Below, in pieces: positions 26,061 to 34,469 of a stretch of 34,528 bases of DNA. The notes below the pieces were generated by a model. The model had not been told where the DNA came from, searched no databases, and was given only the letters and a program-made list of their open reading frames with translations. Numbering within the stretch: the first letter of the stretch is position 1; each line of letters begins with the position of its first letter. The position numbers were made by a program, and so were the translations under genes. The stretch lies in the NCBI GenBank assembly GCA_937995755.1, contig CALKJD010000151.1:1-34528 (forward strand), given 5' to 3'. Source of the DNA: an uncultured Saprospiraceae bacterium. Its GTDB lineage: Bacteria; Bacteroidota; Bacteroidia; Chitinophagales; Saprospiraceae.

Positions 26061-28364
26061 ATGACCATGGGAAGAATATACATACTCGCAACGATACTGT
26101 TTGTGTGCGTTATAGGTTGTGTTACACCTAAGAACATCACAAAGAACAACTCTGACTCTTCATTGATTAAATACGCCAATGTAGAGTCCCTTCTGAAACA
26201 AATGACGCTAGAAGAAAAGATTGGTCAAATGAATCAATACAATGGCTTTTGGAATGTCACTGGACCTACTCCAAAAGATGGTGATGCGGCAAAGAAATAT
26301 GAAAAACTAAGATCCGGAATGGTAGGATCAATGCTTAATGTTCGTGGTGTAGAGCAAGTAAGAAAAGTACAGAAAATAGCAGTCGAAGAGACTAGATTAG
26401 GTATTCCATTGATTTTTGGTTTTGATGTGATTCACGGATACAAAACCATAGCTCCAATTCCATTAGCAGAAAGTGCATCTTGGGATATGGATGCCATTAG
26501 ACTCTCAGCAAAGGTCGCTGCAAAAGAAGCCGCTGCCTCTGGACTAAATTGGACTTTTGCACCAATGGTAGATATCTCTAGAGACGCAAGATGGGGACGA
26601 GTGATGGAAGGCGCAGGAGAAGATCCATACTTAGGCAGTAAAATCGCCGTAGCAAGAGTTACTGGATTTCAAGGTGATGATCTATCAAATCCATTTACAG
26701 TTGCCGCATGTGCTAAGCATTTTGCCGGATACGGATTTGCAGAAAGCGGACGAGACTATAACACCACAGTCATCAGTGGAGATATCTTGCACAACATAGT
26801 GCTTCCTCCATTCAAAGCTTGTGTGGATGCAGGTGTAGCCACATTCATGAATGGCTTCAATGAAATGAATGGGATTCCTGTCACAGGTCACGTTGAATTA
26901 CAAAGAGAAATTCTTAAAGGGCAATGGATGTATGAAGGAATGATCGTATCTGATTGGGGCTCCATTAGCGAAATGAAAGCGCATGGATTCGCAGCAGACG
27001 ACAAAGAAGCTGGACTGAAAGCGGTACTAGCAGGAAGTGATATGGATATGGAATCATACATCTATGAAAAGCATCTCAAAACACTCGTAGAAGAAGGCAA
27101 AGTAGACGTCGCTTTAATCAATGATGCTGCTCGAAGAATCTTGAATCTGAAACAAGAGCTAGGTTTATTTGACGATCCATACAAATACTGCAACGAATCT
27201 AGAGAAGCACAAGTAATTGGTTCTGATGAGGTAATCATGGCCACGAGAGATATGGCGAGAAAGTCCGTAGTACTACTCAAAAATGAAAATGCAGGACTAC
27301 CAATACAAGCTAACAAAACTGTAGCTGTAATAGGCCCTTTAGTCTCCGAAAAAAATAGTCCATTAGGGAGTTGGAGAATAGCAGGTGAAAACAATACTGC
27401 CATTTCAGTAGAGGAAGGATTAACTAAATATAATAATGTCGATTGGACATTTCTGCAAGGTGTAAAATTGATCACCGCACCTACTAGTTTTGTATTAGAA
27501 ACTAAGATCAACGAAGATGATAGAACTGGGATCGACGAAGCTGTAGCAAAAGCCAAAGAGGTAGATCAAGTTATCATGGTTCTCGGAGAACATGGTTTCC
27601 AATCGGGTGAAGCAAGAAGTAGAACACAACTAGACTTCCCTGGGCTTCAACAAGAATTACTAGAAGCGGTATATGCTGTAAACCCTAATATCGTATTGAT
27701 CGTAATGAGTGGACGTCCACTAGATCTCAGTTGGGCAGACGAACATATTCCAACCATAGTTCAAGCTTGGCACCTTGGTACAGAATCTGGAAATGCACTC
27801 GCAGAAATCATCATGGGAGAGTATAACCCTAGCGGAAAATTACCAATGTCTTTCCCTCGCTCTGTTGGCCAACTACCTATATACTACAACTATAAAAACA
27901 CAGGTCGCCCAACGCAACATGATAATCCTGATTTAGTATTTTGGTCTCATTACATGGATGAAGAGAATAGTCCACTCTACCCTTTTGGACATGGCGAAAG
28001 CTATACTACATTTGAGTATTCCAATCTTAATGTTACCAATACTCCAACTGGCTTTTCAGCTCGTATCAATGTAAAAAACACAGGTACCGTTCCTGGCGAA
28101 GAAGTTACACAGCTATACATCAGAGACATATCTGCGAGCATGACACGTCCTGTCCAAGAGCTCAAAGGATTTGAGAAAAACATGCTAAAGCCAGGAGAAA
28201 ACAAGACGATAACATTCAACTTAACTGATAGTGAATTAGGTTTTTATGATAACGATGGTATGTATCATGTTGAAGATGGCAAATTTGATATCATGATTGG
28301 AGGCAGTTGTCAGAAGGTGCTGAAAACCACAGCTGAAAGAACAACAGTACTGAAAAGTAAATAG
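26061..28364 (+). CDS. GH3 beta-glucosidase lipoprotein
   Basis: GH3 enzymes remove glucose from the non-reducing ends of beta-gluco-oligosaccharides. The frame is open from an ATG at 25944, but the first 39 codons look non-coding. ATG at 26061 or 26067 gives a lipoprotein signal (MGRIYILATILFVCVIGC). From 26061 the product is 767 residues, normal for bglX-like GH3. Visible landmarks are GFDVIHGYKTI, KHFAGYG, the nucleophile motif VSDWGS (D298), and EHGFQSGEARSR with the candidate acid/base E517. A fibronectin-III-like C-terminal domain follows (EEVTQLYIRD, VQELKGFEK). The lipid anchor suggests a periplasmic or surface location. A terminator precedes it, so it is probably transcribed separately from the susC operon, but it completes the laminarin pathway. 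Exo-acting beta-glucosidase is a firm family call; linkage preference is inferred. Confidence 0.93.
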   Translation: MTMGRIYILATILFVCVIGCVTPKNITKNNSDSSLIKYANVESLLKQMTLEEKIGQMNQYNGFWNVTGPTPKDGDAAKKYEKLRSGMVGSMLNVRGVEQVRKVQKIAVEETRLGIPLIFGFDVIHGYKTIAPIPLAESASWDMDAIRLSAKVAAKEAAASGLNWTFAPMVDISRDARWGRVMEGAGEDPYLGSKIAVARVTGFQGDDLSNPFTVAACAKHFAGYGFAESGRDYNTTVISGDILHNIVLPPFKACVDAGVATFMNGFNEMNGIPVTGHVELQREILKGQWMYEGMIVSDWGSISEMKAHGFAADDKEAGLKAVLAGSDMDMESYIYEKHLKTLVEEGKVDVALINDAARRILNLKQELGLFDDPYKYCNESREAQVIGSDEVIMATRDMARKSVVLLKNENAGLPIQANKTVAVIGPLVSEKNSPLGSWRIAGENNTAISVEEGLTKYNNVDWTFLQGVKLITAPTSFVLETKINEDDRTGIDEAVAKAKEVDQVIMVLGEHGFQSGEARSRTQLDFPGLQQELLEAVYAVNPNIVLIVMSGRPLDLSWADEHIPTIVQAWHLGTESGNALAEIIMGEYNPSGKLPMSFPRSVGQLPIYYNYKNTGRPTQHDNPDLVFWSHYMDEENSPLYPFGHGESYTTFEYSNLNVTNTPTGFSARINVKNTGTVPGEEVTQLYIRDISASMTRPVQELKGFEKNMLKPGENKTITFNLTDSELGFYDNDGMYHVEDGKFDIMIGGSCQKVLKTTAERTTVLKSK

Positions 28365-28401
28365 CCTTTTTAGTATATAAATTGATTAACACCTACATTC
28401 T

Positions 28402-28431
28402 AAGTCCTTGAGAAATCAAGGGCTTTTTTTT
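28402..28431 (+). terminator. Intrinsic terminator of the GH3 gene
   Basis: AAGTCCTTGA (28402-28411) and TCAAGGGCTT (28416-28425) form a 10-bp stem with one G-T pair and a GAAA tetraloop. It runs directly into eight T (28424-28431). Confidence 0.93.
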
Positions 28432-28528
28432 GCACTGATGCCATACACTTACTTCATTGAGCTATTCTTTTAGTGAAATACTCCAGAATTAAAATGCTAC
28501 TTTAGTTATTGAATCCAACACAATAATT

Positions 28529-29227
28529 ATGAAACCTATTATTCTAAATGTTCTAATTTTTATTTTGACTTGCACTCTCAGTAATGCTCAATTCAGCGAA
28601 ACCGCAGAAGAATCAAAGAACGTACAATTCTTTTTCGGTGGTTCCGTCAACTTCAGCAGCACTGAAAATAGTAGTTCACAAATTTTCATTAATGGCTTTA
28701 TAGGGCCTTCTAATAGCAATGGTTTTGAATCTACTACATATGCAATAAGTCCTACGGTTGGAACACAACTTAATAAAAATTGGATTTTGGGACTAGCATT
28801 AGGACTGTATAATAGCCATATTACTTATCGAAATAGTGTCATAGAATCTTATGAATCTTCTAGCATATCATTCATTGCCTTTGCTAGATACATTGTTAAC
28901 CCCAAAAACAAGATAAAGGTCTACGTGAATCCATATTACGATAGAACATATTTTGATTCAGTCTATAATTTCACCACATCAAATTTGAACACCTCTAGTT
29001 TAGGTAAAAACACAGAGGAACGCTTTACTTTTGGTGTTTCATTTGGCGCGTTATATGAAATTACTGATTGGCTAAGAGCCACTACCAATGTCGGAGGGTT
29101 TTATTATTCTACAGGCACTATATTAGATACAGACTCCAATGGAGTAGAAAATGAAATGAAGTTGAATTCAAAAGGGCTTAATCTCCAGGCAACATCCTTG
29201 TCCTTTGGAATTGAATTCATATTCTAA
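28529..29227 (+). CDS. Outer-membrane beta-barrel protein, function unknown
   Basis: This 232-residue protein has a signal peptide (MKPIILNVLIFILTCTLSNAQ). The rest is made of alternating amphipathic beta strands (VQFFFGGSVNFSS, WILGLALGLYNSH, SFIAFARYIV, RFTFGVSFGALYEIT) and ends in SLSFGIEFIF. A terminal aromatic on the last strand is the usual signal for barrel assembly. The size fits an 8- to 10-stranded porin-like OMP_b-brl family member. It is flanked by a terminator upstream and the SulP promoter downstream, so it is probably monocistronic. No specific function can be read. Confidence 0.75.
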   Translation: MKPIILNVLIFILTCTLSNAQFSETAEESKNVQFFFGGSVNFSSTENSSSQIFINGFIGPSNSNGFESTTYAISPTVGTQLNKNWILGLALGLYNSHITYRNSVIESYESSSISFIAFARYIVNPKNKIKVYVNPYYDRTYFDSVYNFTTSNLNTSSLGKNTEERFTFGVSFGALYEITDWLRATTNVGGFYYSTGTILDTDSNGVENEMKLNSKGLNLQATSLSFGIEFIF

Positions 29228-29294
29228 TGGATTAGCAGCAACACATTGCTATTTTCTCAATATATAATCCACTGAATACTCTCAGTAGAAAGTT

Positions 29295-29302
29295 TATCTT
29301 TG
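29295..29302 (+). promoter_or_regulatory. Bacteroidota -7 box of the SulP gene
   Basis: TATCTTTG, followed by CGCC, is a perfect TAnnTTTG. It lies 75 nt before the ATG at 29378. No clear -33 TTTG is seen. Confidence 0.65.
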
Positions 29303-29377
29303 CGCCCTTTTATGATATTCGAAGCTAGTCACAAGACAAACTAGGTTTTAATCAAAGTGAACGATAACATCTACACA

Positions 29378-30994
29378 ATGACAAGAAAAATATTTAACAA
29401 CTTCACCGAAAACCCTAAAAACGATATTCTCTCCGGATTAACCGTAGCATTAGCATTGGTACCTGAGGCAGTAGCCTTCGCCTTTGTAGCTGGTATCGAT
29501 CCATTAGTAGGATTATATGGTGCATTTATGATGGGAATCGTTACTGCCCTATTTGGTGGTAGACCAGGAATGATATCTGGAGCGACAGGAGCCATGGCAG
29601 TAGTGATGGTACACATGATTGCAAAAGGTAATGAAGTAGGCGACGCACTAGCAGTTCCGATTAGTAACCTAGGGCTCCAGTGGCTATTCATTACTTTACT
29701 ATTAGTAGGTGGAATTCAGATTTTAGCTGGTGTGTTTCGCTTAGGTAAATTTGTAAGACTGATACCCCACTCTGTAATGATGGGATTTGTCAATGGACTG
29801 GCTATCGTTATCTTCTTAGCACAACTGGGTCTATTCAAAGAAAACGTCAATGGTAGCATGGAGTGGATGACAGGATCTACAATGTACATCATGTTAGGCT
29901 TAGTCGCGTTGACTATGGCTATTATGTGGGGATTACCTAAGCTTACAGAGAAGATACCATCCGCATTGGTGGCTATCGTAGTCGTAGCGGCTATCACAAT
30001 ATTTGGTGGCTTAGAAGTAAGCACTGTAGGATCATTCATCAAAGATGGTGGAGGGAATGGTCTTCAAGGTGGATTACCTACATTCCAATCTCAAGTATTC
30101 TCTATGTTCTCTACCATAGGTGAGCATTGGCCACTGATCATATCTACAGCATTTATATTAGCCGCTGTGGGACTGATAGAATCACTTATGACACTCAACC
30201 TCGTGGATGAGCTTACAGAGACAAGAGGAAGCGGTAACAGAGAGTGCGTAGCTCAAGGAAGCGCCAACATACTCAATGGCTTATTTGGAGGTATGGGTGG
30301 ATGTGCGATGATCGGACAATCTATCATCAATGTCGAAAGTGGTGGAAGAGGAAGACTCTCTGGTGTAGTGGCTGCAGTCGCTTTATTAATATTCGTATTG
30401 TTTGCTGCACCATTGATTGAGCAGATTCCTATCGCTGCATTGGTAGGTGTAATGTTTATGGTAGTGATCGGTACATTCGCATGGTCTAGTTTCCGTATCA
30501 TTAATAAAATACCAAAGGCAGATGCATTCGTATTGATCGCAGTATCCGCTATCACAGTATATATGGATCTTGCTATTGCTGTAATCGCAGGTGTAATTAT
30601 CTCTGCATTAGTATTTGCTTGGAAAAATGCAACAATGATTCGTGCACGTAAGCGCATGAAGAATGAAAACACCAAAGTATATGAAATATGGGGACCACTT
30701 TTCTTTGGCTCTATTCAAAACTTCAATGAAAAATTTGATCCTCGTAACGATCCAGATAATGTCGAAATAGATTTCATAGAGTCTAAAGTAAGCGACCACT
30801 CAGGAATAGAGGCGATGAAAGGTATAGCGAACAAATATTTGGATTTAGGTAAGAATATCAAGTTTACACATCTAAGTCCTGAGTGTAAAACTTTACTAAT
30901 GAAGGCAAATCCAAAATTTGCTACTGTGATAGAAGATTCTATTGACGACCCAAGATATCATGTGGTGACAGACTTACTCGATAGTGAAATTTAG
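29378..30994 (+). CDS. SulP/SLC26-family inorganic anion transporter with STAS domain
   Basis: SulP proteins are inner-membrane carriers for sulfate, bicarbonate or other anions. The frame can start at a GTG at 29357, but ATG at 29378 (MTRKIFNNF) gives 538 residues and fits the family. About 10-14 hydrophobic segments span residues 20-410. The N-terminal signature is present (DILSGLTVALALVPEAVAFA, GLYGAFMMGIVTALFGGRPG, SGATGAMAVV), and a GANILNG-like segment reads GSANILNGLFGGMGGCAMIG. The cytosolic STAS domain (about 430-538, EIWGPLFFGSIQNFNEKF...IEFIES-like) closes the protein. No sulfate-assimilation or carbonic-anhydrase gene is adjacent, so sulfate and bicarbonate cannot be told apart here. 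A bidirectional terminator follows. Confidence 0.92.
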   Translation: MTRKIFNNFTENPKNDILSGLTVALALVPEAVAFAFVAGIDPLVGLYGAFMMGIVTALFGGRPGMISGATGAMAVVMVHMIAKGNEVGDALAVPISNLGLQWLFITLLLVGGIQILAGVFRLGKFVRLIPHSVMMGFVNGLAIVIFLAQLGLFKENVNGSMEWMTGSTMYIMLGLVALTMAIMWGLPKLTEKIPSALVAIVVVAAITIFGGLEVSTVGSFIKDGGGNGLQGGLPTFQSQVFSMFSTIGEHWPLIISTAFILAAVGLIESLMTLNLVDELTETRGSGNRECVAQGSANILNGLFGGMGGCAMIGQSIINVESGGRGRLSGVVAAVALLIFVLFAAPLIEQIPIAALVGVMFMVVIGTFAWSSFRIINKIPKADAFVLIAVSAITVYMDLAIAVIAGVIISALVFAWKNATMIRARKRMKNENTKVYEIWGPLFFGSIQNFNEKFDPRNDPDNVEIDFIESKVSDHSGIEAMKGIANKYLDLGKNIKFTHLSPECKTLLMKANPKFATVIEDSIDDPRYHVVTDLLDSEI

Positions 30995-31027
30995 CAGAAG
31001 TGCAGCACATTTAAAAGTGATATAAAA

Positions 31028-31062
31028 AATAGAGGCTCTCATGATATATGAGAGCCTCTATT
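31028..31062. terminator. Bidirectional terminator between convergent genes
   Basis: AATAGAGGCTCTCAT (31028-31042) and ATGAGAGCCTCTATT (31048-31062) form a perfect 15-bp stem with a 5-nt loop. TTGTATTT follows on the plus strand and TTTTTATA on the minus strand. It serves the SulP gene and the small gene ending at 31090. Confidence 0.92.
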
Positions 31063-31089
31063 GTATTTAAAGCAAATTTGTATTAAATC

Positions 31090-31380
31090 TTATTTCGCCA
31101 TCGCTTTCTTAATCATACCGATAACAGCCATGACGATACCTCCGCCTACACCTCCACCAGCTACACTAGATAGAATACTTCCAATATCCATACTTCCACT
31201 ACTAGCTGCCGATGCAGCTCCCATACCCAACATACTCAACACTGTACCTCCGATACCTCCACCAGCTATACCAGCTACAGAATTCCATAAAGTACCTAAT
31301 GAGCTTTCTTTCATAAGCTTGCCTGCTACATTGCCTCCCAGAGCACCACTTAGCAGTTGAATGATTAAACCTAAATCCAT
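31090..31380 (-). CDS. Small glycine-rich hydrophobic protein, function unknown
   Basis: The frame extends to 31419, but Met14 at 31380 (MDLGLIIQLLSGALGGNVAG) is the better start, giving 96 residues. It consists of hydrophobic segments rich in small residues: SVAGIAGGGIGGTVLSMLG, then SILSSVAGGGVGGGIVMAVI, ending IGMIKKAMAK. There is no signal peptide. The GGG/GG spacing resembles glycine-zipper membrane proteins, and similar short proteins occur as uncharacterised genes elsewhere in Bacteroidota. It has its own terminator and faces the barrel gene at 31576 across a 195-bp divergent region. The function is unknown; a membrane-inserted or membrane-associated oligomer is a guess. Confidence 0.7.
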   Translation of the reverse strand: MDLGLIIQLLSGALGGNVAGKLMKESSLGTLWNSVAGIAGGGIGGTVLSMLGMGAASAASSGSMDIGSILSSVAGGGVGGGIVMAVIGMIKKAMAK

Positions 31381-31548
31381 GATTATTTTGTTTTGATTAA
31401 TAATGACAGTAATATACATTTAATTTTAACTAATATAAATTATTTATTATTGAATATTTACAAAACCGCATAATATTTGCTTGAAACCACTAACATGGTA
31501 TTTATTCCGAATTATAATTCACTAGATACATCGACCCATCACTAGTTG

Positions 31549-31556
31549 TATATTTG
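31549..31556 (+). promoter_or_regulatory. Bacteroidota -7 box of the barrel gene at 31576
   Basis: TATATTTG, followed by CAC, is a perfect TAnnTTTG, 19 nt before the ATG. This gives a leader of only about 13 nt. Confidence 0.65.
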
Positions 31557-31575
31557 CACTATCTAAAAACAATAC

Positions 31576-32403
31576 ATGAATACTACTCTTCTGAAACTCG
31601 CAATTATAACAATAGCTTTGATTCTAGTTAATCTCAATGCGCTATACAGTCAAGAGCTTATAGAAAGCCCAAAGGGAAATAAGGGAGACTTCTACGTATA
31701 CTACGGTTGGAATGCGAGTGCATATAGCAACTCAGATATTAGTTTTAGTGGAGATGGGTACGATTTTACCCTATTTGATGTTGAAGCATTGGATCGACCG
31801 TCTAAATTCAGAGTTGATTTATACCTCAATCCGAAGACATTTACAATCCCTCAATACAATTTTCGTGTAGGATACTTTATCACGGATCACATCAGTGTTT
31901 CGATAGGTGTAGACCACATGAAATATGTAGTTACCAATGGTCAATCTGTCAACATTACGGGTAGCACAAAGGCATTAAATTCCACGGAGACTTTTAATTA
32001 TCGAAATGAACCGATTGTGATTAGTAAAGACTTCTTGCAATTTGAGCATACCGATGGACTAAATTATATCAATGCAGACACTAGGCTAACTTACGACCTT
32101 TTCGCTATTGGCAATCTATCGTTTGTTGGTGATCTTGGTGGAGGTTTAGGCTTTCTATTACCCAGAACTAACACACAAATACTAGGTAGAGAACGTCACG
32201 ATGCATTTCATTTGTCCGGATTTGGATTAAATGGATTAGCAGCACTAGATGTTAGGTTTTATGACAACTATTTTATCAAAACAGAAATAAAAGGTGGATA
32301 TATTAATATGCCAGATATCCGCACAACTGACGATTCAACAGACAGTGCTAGTCAAAGCTTTTGGTTTTCACAATTAGCTTTAGTTTTTGGCGTTCAGTTT
32401 TAG
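31576..32403 (+). CDS. Outer-membrane beta-barrel protein, function unknown
   Basis: This 275-residue protein has a signal peptide ending near LYSQ (residue 26). Beta-strand-rich sequence follows (DFYVYYGWNASAYSN, YNFRVGYFITDHISVSIGVDHM, FVGDLGGGLGFLLPRT, FIKTEIKGGYINM), ending FSQLALVFGVQF with a terminal Phe. This fits a small outer-membrane barrel. It is not visibly related to the barrel at 28529 beyond the fold. It converges with the membrane protein gene on the minus strand, with 10 bp between the stops. The role is unknown. Confidence 0.75.
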   Translation: MNTTLLKLAIITIALILVNLNALYSQELIESPKGNKGDFYVYYGWNASAYSNSDISFSGDGYDFTLFDVEALDRPSKFRVDLYLNPKTFTIPQYNFRVGYFITDHISVSIGVDHMKYVVTNGQSVNITGSTKALNSTETFNYRNEPIVISKDFLQFEHTDGLNYINADTRLTYDLFAIGNLSFVGDLGGGLGFLLPRTNTQILGRERHDAFHLSGFGLNGLAALDVRFYDNYFIKTEIKGGYINMPDIRTTDDSTDSASQSFWFSQLALVFGVQF

Positions 32404-32413
32404 TACTCGTAGG

Positions 32414-33121
32414 CTACTTTAGATATTCGAAATCAGAGAAGTAATCTATTCCTAGCTTGTTCATCTGTAGATTTACTTTTACTTTACTCGCATCTCCACA
32501 ATTATTTGTGAATGGCTGTTGGACATTATAGAGTTTTCTTACTCCTGATTTAGTCTCTATACTTACATACACCGTATTGCAATCGTTATTGACTAGGTCA
32601 TAAGTTCGTGTTTCATTATGCAATGAAGACAAACTTTTATTACCTGAAATCAATAAAGAAAAAGCCAAAAAGAAAGATCCTATATACAATGTAGGTACAA
32701 GAGCTTGCTTATATAATGTACCTCTAAATTGTGAAGATCGCATAGAGCTTTGTGCTATGAATCCTGAATAGCCCAATATAGTCGCAAGAGGAATAGCCAC
32801 TAGACAGAATGGCAATATCGAATCTATATTCATAAGATCATTCTTAGTATTAGTGAAATTCATAATTCCAATAATTAAAACGAATGGTATAGTAAACCCG
32901 GAAGCACTCCCACCTTTCTTATCTGGATTTTCTCTCTGCTCAACAAACCAATTGAATTTATTTCCCAGAAAAAACAGCAAGATTGCTAACAGTAAATACA
33001 ACACACCAGAGATCCAATACACATCATCATAAGCTGTGGCACTTTGAAACTTGAAACTAATCAACCAAAATCCGAATAATAAAAATATTAGTAATTGAGT
33101 GTAACCTATTATCTTACGCAT
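32414..33121 (-). CDS. Integral membrane protein with about five helices and a short soluble C-terminus
   Basis: I do not recognise this family. The frame reaches a TTG at 33148, but ATG at 33121 (MRKIIGYTQLLIFLLFGFW) is the natural start, giving 235 residues. Five hydrophobic helices are apparent: LLIFLLFGFWLISF, ISGVLYLLLAILLFFLG, FTIPFVLIIGIM, LPFCLVAIPLATILGYSGF and TLYIGSFFLAFSLLIS. A soluble tail of about 65 residues with two cysteines (NNDCNTVYVS and NNCGDASK) follows, possibly a disulfide-bonded extracytoplasmic domain. It is divergent from the methyltransferase gene with 59 bp between starts. No function can be assigned. Confidence 0.7.
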   Translation of the reverse strand: MRKIIGYTQLLIFLLFGFWLISFKFQSATAYDDVYWISGVLYLLLAILLFFLGNKFNWFVEQRENPDKKGGSASGFTIPFVLIIGIMNFTNTKNDLMNIDSILPFCLVAIPLATILGYSGFIAQSSMRSSQFRGTLYKQALVPTLYIGSFFLAFSLLISGNKSLSSLHNETRTYDLVNNDCNTVYVSIETKSGVRKLYNVQQPFTNNCGDASKVKVNLQMNKLGIDYFSDFEYLK

Positions 33122-33180
33122 ATAAAGTGAGGTCTTTGAGGATAACAATCCTAATTATATCCCTAAAATACAACAAGAAG

Positions 33181-33996
33181 ATGAAAACTGACATTGATTA
33201 CAAAGCAATAAATAAAGAAACTTGGAATAAGCGTACAGAAGTACATTACGACTCTGACTTCTATGATAACAAATCATTTATCGCTGGCAAAAATTCACTT
33301 AACAGTATAGAATTAGATCTATTAGGCGATGTCACTGGAAAATCAATCCTTCATCTTCAATGTCACTTTGGACAGGATACCATTCAATGGACAAGACAAG
33401 GTTGCACCACTGCAACAGGAGTAGACTTATCTGACAAGGCAGTAGATCGCGCCAGAGAACTAGCCAAAATCTGTGGATCTAACGCTGAATTTGTTTGTTC
33501 TGATATATATGACTTACCCTCCAATCATGAGGGACAATACGATATAGTATTTACTAGTTACGGTACAATCGGCTGGCTGCCAGATATCAATAAATGGTCA
33601 GAAGTCATTAATCACTTCCTAAAACCTGGAGGCCAATTCTTAATCGTAGATTTTCATCCTGCACTGTGGATGTTTGACGACAACTTCACTAAAGTGACTC
33701 ATAGATACTTCAACACAGCACCGATAGTCGAAGAAGAAGGAACATACACTGATGGAGATGAAGGCATGAATAGTCAATGTATATCCTGGAATCACGGTCT
33801 CGGTGAAATTATCAATAGCCTAATAGGACAAGGACTTAATATCACTTCTGTTACAGAGTATGATTACTCGCCATATGAATGCTTTGGCGATAATACTGTG
33901 AAAATCGAAGATAGGAAATACCGAATCAAAACAATGGACGATAAGCTTCCCATGGTATACGGAATAATGGCAGAAAAAAGGAAGATTATGGATTAA
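33181..33996 (+). CDS. Class I SAM-dependent methyltransferase
   Basis: This is a 271-residue cytoplasmic protein. ATG at 33181 (MKTDIDYKAINKETWNKR) was chosen over a longer frame from 33127, which begins with unlikely sequence. The Rossmann-like methyltransferase motifs are clear: motif I SILHLQCHFGQDT (near residue 55), GVDLSDKAVDRARELA as the acidic post-I strand, FVCSDIYDLP, and FLKPGGQFLIVDFHP as motif III/post-III. This is the Methyltransf_11/25 superfamily. The substrate is not predictable; small-molecule methylation is usual for this subgroup. It is divergent from the membrane protein on the minus strand. No terminator is obvious after its stop. Confidence 0.87.
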   Translation: MKTDIDYKAINKETWNKRTEVHYDSDFYDNKSFIAGKNSLNSIELDLLGDVTGKSILHLQCHFGQDTIQWTRQGCTTATGVDLSDKAVDRARELAKICGSNAEFVCSDIYDLPSNHEGQYDIVFTSYGTIGWLPDINKWSEVINHFLKPGGQFLIVDFHPALWMFDDNFTKVTHRYFNTAPIVEEEGTYTDGDEGMNSQCISWNHGLGEIINSLIGQGLNITSVTEYDYSPYECFGDNTVKIEDRKYRIKTMDDKLPMVYGIMAEKRKIMD

Positions 33997-34071
33997 GTGA
34001 ATTATTGTATCTCAACTTACTTTATAGAATCACAGCTACTGTATCTACTCTCCACAAATAAATATTCTACT

Positions 34072-34185
34072 TCAATTATTACGAAATATAAAACGAAACA
34101 ACGGTGAATGCTGCATCTGTACTTTCTTACTCTTATAGCAACTAAGTAGCAGAATAGAAAAAACAAAACTAACTGTAAATCTCAT
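34072..34185 (-). CDS. Possible 37-residue lipoprotein, or the N-terminal remnant of one
   Basis: The minus-strand frame reads MRFTVSFVFSILLLSCYKSK and continues to NN and a TGA, 37 residues in all. The first 16 residues are a textbook lipoprotein signal: Arg2, a hydrophobic core, and lipobox LLSC with Cys16. AAAGGAAA lies about 12 nt before the ATG. A -7 box (TAGGTTTG on the minus strand at 34321-34328) would give a leader of about 130 nt. The mature part is only 22 residues and basic. It may be a genuine tiny lipoprotein, a broken larger gene, or chance; no in-frame continuation was seen after the stop. Confidence 0.35.
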   Translation of the reverse strand: MRFTVSFVFSILLLSCYKSKKVQMQHSPLFRFIFRNN

Positions 34186-34320
34186 TCTAATTATATTTCC
34201 TTTAAACGTATTCGATGCCAATCAAAGGCATTTCATAATCTATATATTGTATAAATATAAGCTCGAACTACATATTTACATAAAACATTTCAAATAAATA
34301 TTCAATCTCCCACATGAGCT

Positions 34321-34328
34321 CAAACCTA
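34321..34328 (-). promoter_or_regulatory. Minus-strand -7 box, possibly for the mini-lipoprotein
   Basis: On the minus strand this reads TAGGTTTG, a perfect TAnnTTTG. It is identical to the plus-strand box at 34425-34432. The two face away from each other, as in a divergent promoter region. Confidence 0.4.
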
Positions 34329-34424
34329 TTAACAATCAATGACTTACAAGACCCTATAGCATTACTAACATAAGATATAGATTGATTAAAAGTGTAAATG
34401 TCAAATAATAAGAAAAAAAACTAT

Positions 34425-34432
34425 TAGGTTTG
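34425..34432 (+). promoter_or_regulatory. -7 box in front of the His-rich leader frame
   Basis: TAGGTTTG followed by CATT matches TAnnTTTG perfectly. The expected transcript start is near 34439, about 30 nt before the leader ATG. No clear -33 element is visible. Confidence 0.6.
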
Positions 34433-34469
34433 CATTATAAATACGACAACACTAAAGTCGAAGAAACAC

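Noticed and set aside
30253..30675. 140-codon minus-strand open frame inside the SulP gene, and many similar antisense frames
   Set aside because: They lie wholly inside a well-supported gene, have no family features or promoter, and reflect the codon pattern of the opposite strand.
33127..33180. 18-codon N-terminal extension of the methyltransferase
   Set aside because: The extension overlaps the only promoter space between divergent genes, and the ATG at 33181 gives the expected family N-terminus.
34275..34315. 15-codon minus-strand frame starting MWEIEYLFEM
   Set aside because: It has no residue bias pointing to a leader peptide and no other support.
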